Origin: JBQTJN01 sp052387095
Lineage (GTDB): Bacteria > Pseudomonadota > Alphaproteobacteria > Micavibrionales > Micavibrionaceae
Assembly (NCBI GenBank): GCA_052387095.1
Contig: JBQTJN010000023.1
Location: 1 to 25,515, forward strand
Direction: 5' to 3'
Length of the DNA stretch: 25,515 bases
Shown in pieces: positions 1-6,905 of this stretch. Under the pieces are notes generated by a model. That model was not told the DNA's origin, searched no databases, and worked only from the letters and a program-made list of their open reading frames with translations. The position numbers were made by a program, and so were the translations under genes. Positions within the stretch are counted from its first letter, which is position 1. The number at the start of each line of letters is the position of its first letter.

Positions 1-7
1 CTCAAAA

Positions 8-175
8 ATGAAGGTGCTGAAGAAAATCAGGTTCCCGAAGAAACGCCTCCTCCCGGTCGAGGGCGTCTGGCGCGAGGAAACTCACGTCATCCTCTGCGGA
101 AAATCAGTGGATGTGAATGTGATGGTAGTCGCGCGGCCTCATTACGAACCGGTTTTTATAGCGAAGGAGGATTAA
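8..175 (+). CDS. Small hypothetical protein, or 3' end of a longer gene
   Basis: An open frame of 55 codons starts at ATG 8 and ends at TAA 173-175. It is also open to the left edge of the window, so this may be the tail of a longer gene. The product is basic at its start (MKVLKKIRFPKKRLLP) and continues as a plausible mixed sequence with VWREETHVILCGKSVDVNV and ends FIAKED. There is too little upstream sequence to judge a ribosome binding site. It converges on the next gene and the two overlap by 20 bases. I do not recognise the family. The amino-acid make-up looks like real coding sequence, but it is short and edge-placed, so it could be spurious. Confidence 0.35.
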   Translation: MKVLKKIRFPKKRLLPVEGVWREETHVILCGKSVDVNVMVVARPHYEPVFIAKED

Positions 176-833
176 GCGAAGGGGGAAAAGTTTGCACCGC
201 GGCCGCTTGTACGCGAATTTCCCGTCCGTTAAAATCAGGACAAATAATTTCCTGCTGCAATGTATTCGCAAGACGCTGCATATTTTTTATGACGTCGCTC
301 TTATGCCCGCCAGCCCAAGCTAGGTACGTCAAATTCTGGTCCACACATGGATTGGCATAAAGGTGAAAAGTGGCTTTTATCAGATTAAATGCTTCTTCGC
401 CTTTTTCCTCCGTAAAATAAAATATATCATTTGTTGCATCTTGCCAGCCTATGCAAGCGCGTGTGCCTAATAAAACCGATTCCCGCATTAAGGTCGATTT
501 TAAACAAGACTCCTGCGGATTGGAGGACATTTGATCCTGAACAAATAAAGAGGCATCTTCCAGATGTTTTCTGGTCATGGGAACCAGGGCGCGTATTCGA
601 TATATTTTTCCACCCTCTTCAAAATCCGCGATCATATCTACAATCTGTCCATTTTTCGCATATTCATAAAAGCGGTTCATTGAATCATTCAAACTTCCGT
701 GCTCGAATTCGGACGCTCCCATATCATCAAAGACGAACAAATCTTTTGCGGCCTTACCAAAATTTGATAACGCTACTATGCCCAAACTTACGGAACCTGG
801 TGCAAGAAGACGCTGTACAAGACGAGAACCCAT
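156..833 (-). CDS. Hypothetical protein with MGASEFE motif
   Basis: This 225-residue soluble protein is unrecognised. It has no signal peptide beyond a mildly hydrophobic start (LLAPGSVSLGIVAL) and no clear membrane segment. The early segment FVFDDMGASEFEHGSLNDS resembles a MGSAEFE-like motif that I loosely associate with uncharacterised phage- or plasmid-linked proteins; this is memory, not a search result. An ATG lies at 839, but the AAAGGA ribosome site sits only two bases before it and eight before the second ATG at 833, so 833 is chosen. A near-consensus promoter lies just upstream at 860-888. The gene is AT-richer than the pet operon beside it and is transcribed on its own, which fits an acquired single gene. 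The end overlaps the small convergent frame at 8-175. Confidence 0.6.
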   Translation of the reverse strand: MGSRLVQRLLAPGSVSLGIVALSNFGKAAKDLFVFDDMGASEFEHGSLNDSMNRFYEYAKNGQIVDMIADFEEGGKIYRIRALVPMTRKHLEDASLFVQDQMSSNPQESCLKSTLMRESVLLGTRACIGWQDATNDIFYFTEEKGEEAFNLIKATFHLYANPCVDQNLTYLAWAGGHKSDVIKNMQRLANTLQQEIICPDFNGREIRVQAAAVQTFPPSLNPPSL

Positions 834-859
834 GATCATTTCCTTTCAATAAAAAGGGA

Positions 860-888
860 AATCTAACAAAGATATTTCATTATGTCAA
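860..888 (-). promoter_or_regulatory. Sigma-70-type promoter for the 156-833 gene
   Basis: Reading the minus strand, a perfect TTGACA (888-883) is followed by a 17-base spacer and TAGATT (865-860, four of six matches to TATAAT). The predicted start is near 853, giving a leader of about 20 bases that holds the AAAGGA ribosome site. The -35 box overlaps the stop codon of the upstream DUF924 gene, so this gene can be expressed independently of the pet operon. Confidence 0.6.
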
Positions 889-1422
889 TTTATTTAAATA
901 ATCAGTTTCTTCCGGCGTGCTCTCCCGCCCCAGCGCTTCATTCCGCTCAGGAAAACGCCCGAATTTCTCGATGATATCGTAACGCCGTTTCGCCACCGCG
1001 CAGGCCAGCGGGTTATCCCGCTCGATTGATTTGAAGAGTTCAAGATTACGTTTCTGGTCGCTCAATCTCTCACTATGCTCGAACGGCATATAAAGGAAAA
1101 AACGTTTCTCGTGCGTGAACAACTGGTCAAAGCCCCGGCTTATAGCCTGCTTGGCGATCAGCAGCGCTTTTTCATCGGTGCCAAAAGCGCGCGGGCTGCC
1201 CCTGAACATGCGGCGCGGAAACTGGTCAAGCACGAGGCACAAGGCTAAAGCCCCTTCCGCATCCGACGCCCAGGCATTGCACAACCCGTCGGCCGCCATA
1301 TCGTATATCAACGAAAATCGTTCACCAACCAGCGCATCAAACGCAGGATTATTCTGAAACCACAATGTGGGTTCCGTTTCATCAAACCAGAAGTGAACGA
1401 TTTCCTGCTTGCTGTCGCGCAT
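880..1422 (-). CDS. DUF924 family protein
   Basis: The 180-residue product matches the DUF924 family (a TPR-like all-helical fold) along its whole length. Signature stretches are HFWF near the start, DQFPRRMFRGSPRAFGTDEKAL (about residues 67-88), MPFEHSERLSDQ (about 111-122) and FGRFPERNEALGRESTPEE near the end. The biochemical role of the family is not established. The ATG at 1422 follows the TAG stop of petC with no gap, so it is most likely the last gene of the petABC transcript and translated by coupling, as there is no strong ribosome site of its own. The length is normal for the family. Family assignment is firm; any respiratory role is only suggested by position. Confidence 0.85.
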   Translation of the reverse strand: MRDSKQEIVHFWFDETEPTLWFQNNPAFDALVGERFSLIYDMAADGLCNAWASDAEGALALCLVLDQFPRRMFRGSPRAFGTDEKALLIAKQAISRGFDQLFTHEKRFFLYMPFEHSERLSDQKRNLELFKSIERDNPLACAVAKRRYDIIEKFGRFPERNEALGRESTPEETDYLNKLT

Positions 1423-2265
1423 CTAATGAATATTCGACCAGACCTTGCGCTTCACCGCATACATGATGACGGTAAATACGGCAAGGAACAGGATAACCTT
1501 CACGCCCATGCGCTTGCGGTCTTCCATGTATGGATCCGCCGCCCAGGTCAGGAAGTGCGAAACATCCCTGGCATATTGCGCGACGGTTTGCGGCGTCTGG
1601 TCTTCATACATGACCATATCGGCCGACAATGGCGCGAGCATGGCAATAATATGACCCGGCATCGCCGCATTGTAATGCTGGCTCGGTAAAAGCGTCATAC
1701 CGGCCGGCGGTGTTTCATAACCGGTCAGGATGCCGTAAATATAATCCGCCCCGCCGTGGCGGGCCTTGGTGATCAGCGAAAGATCCGGCGGCAATGCGCC
1801 GTTATTGACGGACTTGGCCGCATTGTCGTTCGGATACGGCGATATAAAATGATCGCTCGGCAGGCCGGGGCGGTCATACATCTCGCCCTCGTCATTCGGC
1901 CCGTCATGAACTGTATAGGACGACGCGATATTCTTGATCTGCCCTTCGTCATAGCCCAGCGCCTCGAGATTGCGGAAATAAACCCGCTTCATCGAGTGAC
2001 AGGCAGCACAAACCTCGCGGTAAACCTTCAGGCCCCGTTGCAGCGATGCCTGGTCGTAAGTGCCGAACATGCCGCTGAAGCTCCACTCCTGACTTTCGAC
2101 ATGGGCGGCTTCGGTGGCAAAAGCCGGAGATGCAATCAGAAAACAAAAAGCAATTGTCATTGCGAGCGAATGAAATGAGCGAAGCAATCCAGGAGCCGCA
2201 TTTAAAGACTGGATTGCTTCGTCGGCGTTCAGCCTCCTCGCAATGACGTTATAATTTTTTGTCAT
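1423..2265 (-). CDS. petC: Cytochrome c1, haem-binding subunit of the bc1 complex
   Basis: Cytochrome c1 passes electrons from the Rieske protein to soluble or membrane cytochrome c in the periplasm. The haem c site CAACH is at residues 86-90 and the likely axial methionine is M209 in MPGHIIAM. A C-terminal anchor (VKVILFLAVFTVIMYAV) is followed by basic residues. The signal sequence ends SPAFA, with probable cleavage after residue 50. The ATG at 2265 overlaps the petB stop (ATGA), arguing for coupled translation from there. Residues 7-37 are encoded by a dispersed palindromic repeat (2156-2247), so the stretch before the hydrophobic signal core is foreign to the family. An alternative start is M36 at 2160, which lacks both a ribosome site and a positive n-region. 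Confidence 0.95.
   Translation of the reverse strand: MTKNYNVIARRLNADEAIQSLNAAPGLLRSFHSLAMTIAFCFLIASPAFATEAAHVESQEWSFSGMFGTYDQASLQRGLKVYREVCAACHSMKRVYFRNLEALGYDEGQIKNIASSYTVHDGPNDEGEMYDRPGLPSDHFISPYPNDNAAKSVNNGALPPDLSLITKARHGGADYIYGILTGYETPPAGMTLLPSQHYNAAMPGHIIAMLAPLSADMVMYEDQTPQTVAQYARDVSHFLTWAADPYMEDRKRMGVKVILFLAVFTVIMYAVKRKVWSNIH
2156..2247 (-). repeat. Dispersed palindromic repeat, copy 1, inside petC 5' end
   Basis: This 92-bp element begins GTCATTGCGAGGAG and ends CGCTCGCAATGAC when read on the petC sense strand. Inside it, GAAGCAATCCAG is answered by CTGGATTGCTTC, so the whole unit can fold into a long imperfect hairpin. A second copy is at 4692-4784. It is read through in frame as the petC N-terminus. 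Repeats of this look (translated ends such as DEAIQ and CEEPQATKQS) are common in alphaproteobacteria, and in-frame insertions are known for Rickettsia palindromic elements. Confidence 0.85.
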
Positions 2266-2270
2266 TGCGA
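2238..2270. repeat. Perfect 10-bp inverted repeat at the petB/petC junction
   Basis: TCGCAATGAC (2238-2247) and GTCATTGCGA (2261-2270) are exact reverse complements separated by 13 bases. The left arm is the outer end of the palindromic repeat. The right arm contains the overlapping petB stop and petC start. In mRNA the petC start codon would lie inside the stem, which could make petC translation depend on ribosomes arriving from petB. Confidence 0.6.
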
Positions 2271-3560
2271 CACCCTCTTATTTTTGCCCGCCAAAACGTG
2301 ATGATAAATGCTAAGCGGCAGGTCTCGCCCCTTTTCATGCCGGCTGAGCCAGGGAATAATCCCAACCAGAAATGCAAAATAATAAAATGTGCAGATCAGG
2401 CCGATAAGGCTGAGCGGAACCGGCCCTATGTGCGCGTCCGCCGGCTGCAAGCCGATATAGCCGAGGATCACGAAATTCACTGCCCACAGCAGGAAGAAAA
2501 AGCGGAAGCGCGGGCGGAAATTCGCGCTGCGGATCGGATGCGTATCCAGCCACGGCAGCACGAACAGCAGCAGGATCGATCCGAACATTGCGATCACACC
2601 GCCGAACTTGGCATTGATGAACACGATATCAGTAAAAGGAATCCCGATATTGAACGTGATGGCGCGCAGCATGGCGTAGAACGGCAGGAAATACCATTCC
2701 GGTACAATATGTGCCGGCGTCACCATCGGGTTGGCCGGCGTGTAATTATCCGGGTGCCCCATCGAGTCCGGCATATAAAAGACAAACAAGGCATAAACGA
2801 TCAGGAACGCCAGGATGCCTACACTGTCCTTCACCGTATAATAAGGATGGAACGGCAGCGTGTCCTGCTCGCCCTTGGTATCAATACCGAGCGGATTGTT
2901 CGATCCCTTGACGTGGATCGCCCAGATATGCAGGAACACGATTGCAAAAATCACGAAAGGCAGCAGGTAATGCAGCGCAAAAAAACGGTTCAGCGTCGGG
3001 TTATCGACCGAGAACCCGCCCCACAGCAGCGTGACAATGCTTTCACCTACGAACGGGATCGCGGAAAACAGGTTGGTAATGACCGTAGCACCCCAATAGC
3101 TCATCTGGCCCCACGGCAAAACATAGCCCATGAAAGCCGTCGCCATCATGATGAGGAAAATCAGCACGCCGAGAATCCAGATCAGTTCGCGCGGTTTCTT
3201 ATATGATCCGTAATACATGCCGCGGAAAATATGAGTATAGACGGCAATAAAAAAGAACGACGCGCCATTCATATGGATGTAGCGGATCAGCCAGCCGGAA
3301 TTGACGTCGCGCATAATGCGCTCGACGCTGTCAAAGGCCATGTGCGTGTTAGCTGTGTAATGCATCGCGAGCACAATCCCGCTGACAATCATGATAACGA
3401 GCATGACCATGGCGATGGCGCCGAAATTCCAGAAATAATTGAAATTCTTCGGCGTCGGGAACACGGCGTATTCGCGGTTCAGCAGCGTGAAGATCGGCAG
3501 GCGGTCATCGATCCACTCGATCACCTTGTTGTCAAATTTTGTGCGTTCACCGCTTCCCAT
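2262..3560 (-). CDS. petB: Cytochrome b subunit of the bc1 complex
   Basis: This integral membrane subunit carries both b haems and the quinol-oxidising and quinone-reducing sites. At 432 residues it is the full-length undivided bacterial form. Haem ligands are H96 (YIHMNGAS), H110 (YTHIFRG), H197 (FALHYLLPF) and H211 (FLHIWAIH), each one position off the Rhodobacter numbering. The Qo-site PEWY motif is at 287-290, followed by FLPFYAMLRAI. Eight or so hydrophobic segments are visible, the first around 45-66. The ATG at 3560 lies 14 bases after petA with ACGGAG as ribosome site, and the stop overlaps the petC start. It is the second gene of petABC. Confidence 0.97.
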   Translation of the reverse strand: MGSGERTKFDNKVIEWIDDRLPIFTLLNREYAVFPTPKNFNYFWNFGAIAMVMLVIMIVSGIVLAMHYTANTHMAFDSVERIMRDVNSGWLIRYIHMNGASFFFIAVYTHIFRGMYYGSYKKPRELIWILGVLIFLIMMATAFMGYVLPWGQMSYWGATVITNLFSAIPFVGESIVTLLWGGFSVDNPTLNRFFALHYLLPFVIFAIVFLHIWAIHVKGSNNPLGIDTKGEQDTLPFHPYYTVKDSVGILAFLIVYALFVFYMPDSMGHPDNYTPANPMVTPAHIVPEWYFLPFYAMLRAITFNIGIPFTDIVFINAKFGGVIAMFGSILLLFVLPWLDTHPIRSANFRPRFRFFFLLWAVNFVILGYIGLQPADAHIGPVPLSLIGLICTFYYFAFLVGIIPWLSRHEKGRDLPLSIYHHVLAGKNKRVSQ

Positions 3561-3574
3561 GTCTTAATCTCCGT

Positions 3575-4132
3575 CTATCCGATCTTGACGCTTGTATCCG
3601 TGAGGAATGCGTAATCCGGCACGCTCAGGTTTTTAGGCGCAGGCCCCTTGCGGATACGCCCCGATGTATCATAAGCCGAACCATGGCACGGGCAGAACCA
3701 GCCACCATAATCGCCGCGCGCTTCACCGGTTTTTTGCCCCTGCGGTACGCAGCCAAGATGCGTGCAGATACCAACGACAATCAGCCACTCGGATTTTTTC
3801 ACGCGCTCTGAATCTTTTTGTTTGTCGACCAGGGCCGAAATTTCCACGGCTTCCGCCGCCGCAATTTCTTCCGGTGTGCGGTGGCGGATGAAAACCGGCT
3901 TGCCGCGCCAGACCACCGTGACCGACTGCCCGACCTGGATCGGCGACAGATCGACCTCGATGGTCGAGAGCGCCAGCGTGTCTTTTGCCGGATTTAAGGA
4001 ATTGATGAACGGCCAGGCCGTGATCCCCGCCCCGACCGCGCCGAAAGCAGCGGCCGTCAGGTATAGAAAATCACGTTTTGGCTGGTCTTCCGGCCCATCA
4101 TGCGGCGCCGTTTGTGTATTCTGAGCTGTCAT
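3575..4132 (-). CDS. petA: Rieske iron-sulfur subunit of the bc1 complex
   Basis: This subunit carries electrons from quinol to cytochrome c1 through a [2Fe-2S] cluster. Cluster ligands are C123 and H125 in CTHLGC and C147 and H150 in CPCHGS; C128 and C149 form the family disulfide. The N-terminus has a single membrane anchor (residues 22-41) preceded by PKRDFLYL, a twin-arginine-like signal in which the usual first arginine is lysine. At 185 residues the length is normal. It is the first gene of the pet operon, with a candidate promoter at 4177-4205. The ribosome site is weak (no AGGA before ATG 4132). Confidence 0.96.
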   Translation of the reverse strand: MTAQNTQTAPHDGPEDQPKRDFLYLTAAAFGAVGAGITAWPFINSLNPAKDTLALSTIEVDLSPIQVGQSVTVVWRGKPVFIRHRTPEEIAAAEAVEISALVDKQKDSERVKKSEWLIVVGICTHLGCVPQGQKTGEARGDYGGWFCPCHGSAYDTSGRIRKGPAPKNLSVPDYAFLTDTSVKIG

Positions 4133-4176
4133 GGTTTACGGTGTTATGGCTTTTGGTGAAGAATAACTTGCCCATC

Positions 4177-4205
4177 TTTATAAACGATCAGGCGTTATGT
4201 ATCTA
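4177..4205 (-). promoter_or_regulatory. Candidate promoter for the pet operon
   Basis: On the minus strand TAGATA (4205-4200, four of six matches to TTGACA) is followed after 17 bases by TATAAA (4182-4177, five of six). The start would be near 4170, giving a leader of about 38 bases before petA. The -35 box overlaps the proposed trmL -35 on the other strand, so the two divergent promoters would be back to back. This is pattern matching only. Confidence 0.4.
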
Positions 4206-4237
4206 GCACCCTTGAGAAATTTTGTTATTGTCCACAG
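4203..4237 (+). promoter_or_regulatory. Candidate leaderless promoter for trmL
   Basis: CTAGCA (4203-4208, weak) and TATTGT (4226-4231, four of six) are 17 bases apart. Exactly six bases separate the -10 from ATG 4238, so transcription would begin at or next to the start codon. No Shine-Dalgarno is visible before the ATG. The same geometry is seen at cca and dapA. Confidence 0.35.
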
Positions 4238-4732
4238 ATGAAATTGCCGAGCCTTGCCCTTTACCAGCCTGATATTCCCCAGAATGTCGGGGCCGCCATG
4301 CGCCTGGCCGCCTGCCTGGGGTTGGATCTGCATATCATCGAGCCCTGCGGCTTCCCGTGGGATGAGCGGAAAATCAGGCAATCCGGCATGGACTACACCG
4401 AACTGGCACAATGCCGGCGTCACAATTCATGGCAGACCTTCCGCGAGCAGGCGAAGCACCGCCGGATCATACTCATGACCACCAAAGCGGACAAAAACTA
4501 TACGGATTTTGATTTCCAGCCCGGCGATATTTTGCTGGCCGGGCGCGAGAGCGCCGGCGTGCCGCAAGAAATCCACGCCGCAGCCGATGCCTGCATTTGC
4601 ATTCCTATGCAGGGTGCAGCCCGCTCCCTCAATATCGTCACCGCCGCCGCGATGATCGCAGGTGAAGCTTTAAGGCAGATTAACCTTCACCGTCAGTGCG
4701 AGGAGCCGCAGGCGACGAAGCAATCCAGGTAG
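4238..4732 (+). CDS. trmL: tRNA (cytidine/uridine-34-2'-O)-methyltransferase TrmL
   Basis: This SPOUT-class enzyme uses S-adenosylmethionine to methylate the ribose of wobble base 34 in certain leucine tRNAs. The three knotted-fold motifs are present: NVGAAMRLAACLG (residues 16-28), GRESAGVP (102-109) and IPMQGAARSLNIVTAAAM (122-139). The protein is 164 residues, slightly long because residues 152-164 (RQCEEPQATKQSR) and the stop codon come from the palindromic repeat at 4692. The native enzyme should end near GEALRQI. It is followed by hemF and divergent from petA, a linkage common in alphaproteobacteria. No ribosome site is visible; see the leaderless promoter entry. Confidence 0.93.
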   Translation: MKLPSLALYQPDIPQNVGAAMRLAACLGLDLHIIEPCGFPWDERKIRQSGMDYTELAQCRRHNSWQTFREQAKHRRIILMTTKADKNYTDFDFQPGDILLAGRESAGVPQEIHAAADACICIPMQGAARSLNIVTAAAMIAGEALRQINLHRQCEEPQATKQSR

Positions 4733-4784
4733 TTCTTGTGGAAACTCCTGGATCGCCACGCTCATTTCATTCGCTCGCGATGAC
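4692..4784 (+). repeat. Dispersed palindromic repeat, copy 2, at trmL 3' end
   Basis: This 93-bp element begins GTCAGTGCGAGGAG, contains CGACGAAGCAATCCAG, and ends with CGCTCGCGATGAC. The run GCTCATTTCATTCGCTCGC is shared exactly with copy 1 at 2156-2247. It lies in the sense orientation of trmL, supplies that gene's last codons and stop, and fills most of the trmL-hemF gap. The second half has drifted from perfect pairing (GGATCGCCAC instead of GGATTGCTTC). Confidence 0.85.
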
Positions 4785-4807
4785 GATTATAATGATAAGG
4801 TTTGACG

Positions 4808-5656
4808 ATGAATAAAAAACACCAGGCCGCCGAATGGTTCCGCGATTTGCGCGACCGGATTTGCACAGAATTCGAGTCTATCGAAACGGAGCTCACCGGC
4901 ACGGCGAAAAAGAACCTGCCGCCGGGAAAGTTCAAACGCACGCCCTGGTCAAAGGACGGAGATCTAAAGGGCGGCGGTGAAATGTCGCTTATGAATGGCC
5001 CCGTGTTTGAAAAAGTCGGCGTGAATATTTCGGAGGTTTACGGGCATTTTTCCGACGAATTGCGGGCTCAGATCCCGGGGGCACCCGAAAGCGCCGGCGA
5101 ATTCTGGGCCGCAGGAATCTCGGTTGTCGCGCATATGCAATCCCCGCTCGTGCCCGCCGTGCATATGAATACGCGCATGATTGTGACATCGAAAAGCTGG
5201 TTCGGCGGCGGCACCGACCTGACGCCTATGGTCCCTGAGGAATCTGCAACCACCGAATTTCACGCTGCGCTCAAAACATGCTGCGACCGCCACGATCCCG
5301 AATATTACGAAGAATACAAGGCCTGGGCTGACCGCTATTTCTTCCTCCCCCACCGGGGCGAGCCGCGCGGGATCGGCGGGATCTTCTACGATTATCTCGA
5401 CAGCGGAAACTGGGATGCTGATTTCGCCTTTACGAAAGATGTCGGCACAACATTTCTGGATATCTACCCCAAAATCGTCCGTGGCTTTATGAACCGCGAA
5501 TGGACGCCGGAACAGCGCGAACAGCAGCTCATCAAGCGCGGCCGCTATGTGGAGTTCAACCTGCTCCATGACCGCGGGACGAGCTTCGGGCTCAAGACGG
5601 GCGGCAATACGGAGGCGATCCTGATGTCCTTGCCCCCTGAAGTGAAATGGCCTTAA
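4808..5656 (+). CDS. hemF: Oxygen-dependent coproporphyrinogen III oxidase
   Basis: HemF decarboxylates two propionates of coproporphyrinogen III with O2 to give protoporphyrinogen IX in the cytosolic haem pathway. The 282-residue product has the conserved blocks: GGGEMSLMNGPVFEKVGVN (about 55-73), HMNTRMIVTSKSWFGGGTDLTP (about 118-139), FFLPHRGEPRGIGGIFYDYL and, near the end, GRYVEFNLLHDRGTSFGLKTGG and SLPPEVKWP. ATG 4808 is preceded by AAGG with seven bases spacing; a TTG two codons earlier is less likely. The oxygen-dependent form fits an aerobic organism with a bc1 complex. It converges on cca with a one-base gap. Confidence 0.96.
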   Translation: MNKKHQAAEWFRDLRDRICTEFESIETELTGTAKKNLPPGKFKRTPWSKDGDLKGGGEMSLMNGPVFEKVGVNISEVYGHFSDELRAQIPGAPESAGEFWAAGISVVAHMQSPLVPAVHMNTRMIVTSKSWFGGGTDLTPMVPEESATTEFHAALKTCCDRHDPEYYEEYKAWADRYFFLPHRGEPRGIGGIFYDYLDSGNWDADFAFTKDVGTTFLDIYPKIVRGFMNREWTPEQREQQLIKRGRYVEFNLLHDRGTSFGLKTGGNTEAILMSLPPEVKWP

Positions 5657-5657
5657 G

Positions 5658-6851
5658 TTAAATCCGCTCCAGGCACTCCGTCCTGCCCGGTTTGAAATCC
5701 TGCTCGATCCACCAGCTTTCGATTGCGGCCAGTTTCTGCCCGAGTTCCGGCCCTTCCGCGATCCCGGCCTTCTTCAAATCCTCACCGCTGACGGGCATTT
5801 TCGGAATCTCCCAGCCCCGGGTAATTTCCAGCGCTTTCGCCAAGGTTTTCTCCGGAATTTTATCCTGCGCCACTTCGATCAACAGCCCCTGGGCCGCTGT
5901 AGCCCGGCCGGCCTTGTAAACCGCCACCCGGATCGCATGATCATCACGCATGACCGGTAAGGAAATTACCTGAGAAATTGATTCAAGTTCTCTCTGTAAA
6001 GCTTTGAGAACAATGATTTTATTGTCAAAGATTTTACCTAAAATCCACAGTCGCGCTCCCAATGAACATTGGTCATGCTCCTTTTGCAAACTACAAACCT
6101 TGCGAAGCAGCTCTGGCTGATATTTTGATTCAATTAAATATTTCAATATATTGTTTTCAAACATTAATAACAAAGAATCCACAGGATCATCCACGGACAG
6201 GATCTTGAACCATTCTTGGCTAACCCGCTCGGCCGAAAGCATGTTGATTTTATCCGCCGCCGCACCGCAGGCTCTCAGCGCAGCCTCATCCGGCGCCTCT
6301 TTGCCATATCGGGCATGAAACCGGAAGAATCGCAGGATCCGTAAGTAATCCTCGGCAATCCTCTGCGCCGGGTCGCCGACAAAAATCACGCGGCGCGCCG
6401 CGAGATCTGCAAGGCCCCGGCCCGTGGGATCGTAAATATGCCCCTCCATATCGCCCAGCAGCGTATTCATGGTGAAATCGCGGCGCTGCGCATCTTCCCG
6501 CCAGTCTTTGGAATAAGCCACAACCGCGCGCCGCCCGTCCGTCTCCACATCCTTGCGCAGCGTGGTGATTTCAAACGCCTTGCCATCCACCACGGCCGTT
6601 ATAGTGCCGTAATCAATGCCGGTCGGCACAACTTTGATCCCCGCCTCTTCCAGCTTGGGCGTAACCTCCCCGGGTGTCCATAATGTCGCGATATCCAGGT
6701 CTGTCACCTCCAGCCCTAGCAGCTCATTGCGCACACAGCCGCCGACGAACCGCGCCTGCGCACCACCGCCCTCGTTCAATACGGACATGACACGCCGCAC
6801 CTCCGGCGTTTTCATCCAGTCCGGCACTTGTATGGTTCTGGTTGCTTCCAT
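5658..6851 (-). CDS. cca: CCA tRNA nucleotidyltransferase / poly(A) polymerase family
   Basis: This class II nucleotidyltransferase adds or repairs the 3' CCA of tRNA. The 397-residue product shows FVGGCVRNELLG (35-46), the metal-binding DLD at 51-53, the RRDFTMNTL motif (123-131), DPTGRGLADL, and the motif-E-like segment RILRFFRFHARYG and ERVSQEWFKIL (209-218). Alphaproteobacterial members of about 400 residues are usually annotated as CCA-adding enzymes; a poly(A) polymerase role is less likely but not excluded. Codons for residues about 223-298 (5960-6185) are strikingly AT-rich compared with the rest. ATG 6851 has no Shine-Dalgarno and lies six bases after a TATACT hexamer. Confidence 0.92.
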   Translation of the reverse strand: MEATRTIQVPDWMKTPEVRRVMSVLNEGGGAQARFVGGCVRNELLGLEVTDLDIATLWTPGEVTPKLEEAGIKVVPTGIDYGTITAVVDGKAFEITTLRKDVETDGRRAVVAYSKDWREDAQRRDFTMNTLLGDMEGHIYDPTGRGLADLAARRVIFVGDPAQRIAEDYLRILRFFRFHARYGKEAPDEAALRACGAAADKINMLSAERVSQEWFKILSVDDPVDSLLLMFENNILKYLIESKYQPELLRKVCSLQKEHDQCSLGARLWILGKIFDNKIIVLKALQRELESISQVISLPVMRDDHAIRVAVYKAGRATAAQGLLIEVAQDKIPEKTLAKALEITRGWEIPKMPVSGEDLKKAGIAEGPELGQKLAAIESWWIEQDFKPGRTECLERI

Positions 6852-6887
6852 ATGTTGAGTATAAAGCCGCCAAGCCCCTAATGTTAA
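6852..6887 (-). promoter_or_regulatory. Candidate leaderless promoter for cca
   Basis: On the minus strand TTAACA (6887-6882, five of six) and TATACT (6863-6858, five of six) are 18 bases apart. Six bases then precede ATG 6851, so transcription would start at the A of the start codon. This is the best-matched of three such arrangements in the window. Confidence 0.45.
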
Positions 6888-6905
6888 GGAGTAAATCCTA
6901 CGCCC

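Noticed and set aside
2259..3206. Long plus-strand open frame (315 codons) opposite petB
   Set aside because: petB is certain from its haem ligands; the opposite frame is rich in Arg, His and Gln as expected from antisense of membrane-protein codons and has no family features.
4964..5569. Minus-strand open frame of 201 codons opposite hemF
   Set aside because: The hemF sense frame is a firm match; the antisense frame has no recognisable domain or ribosome site.
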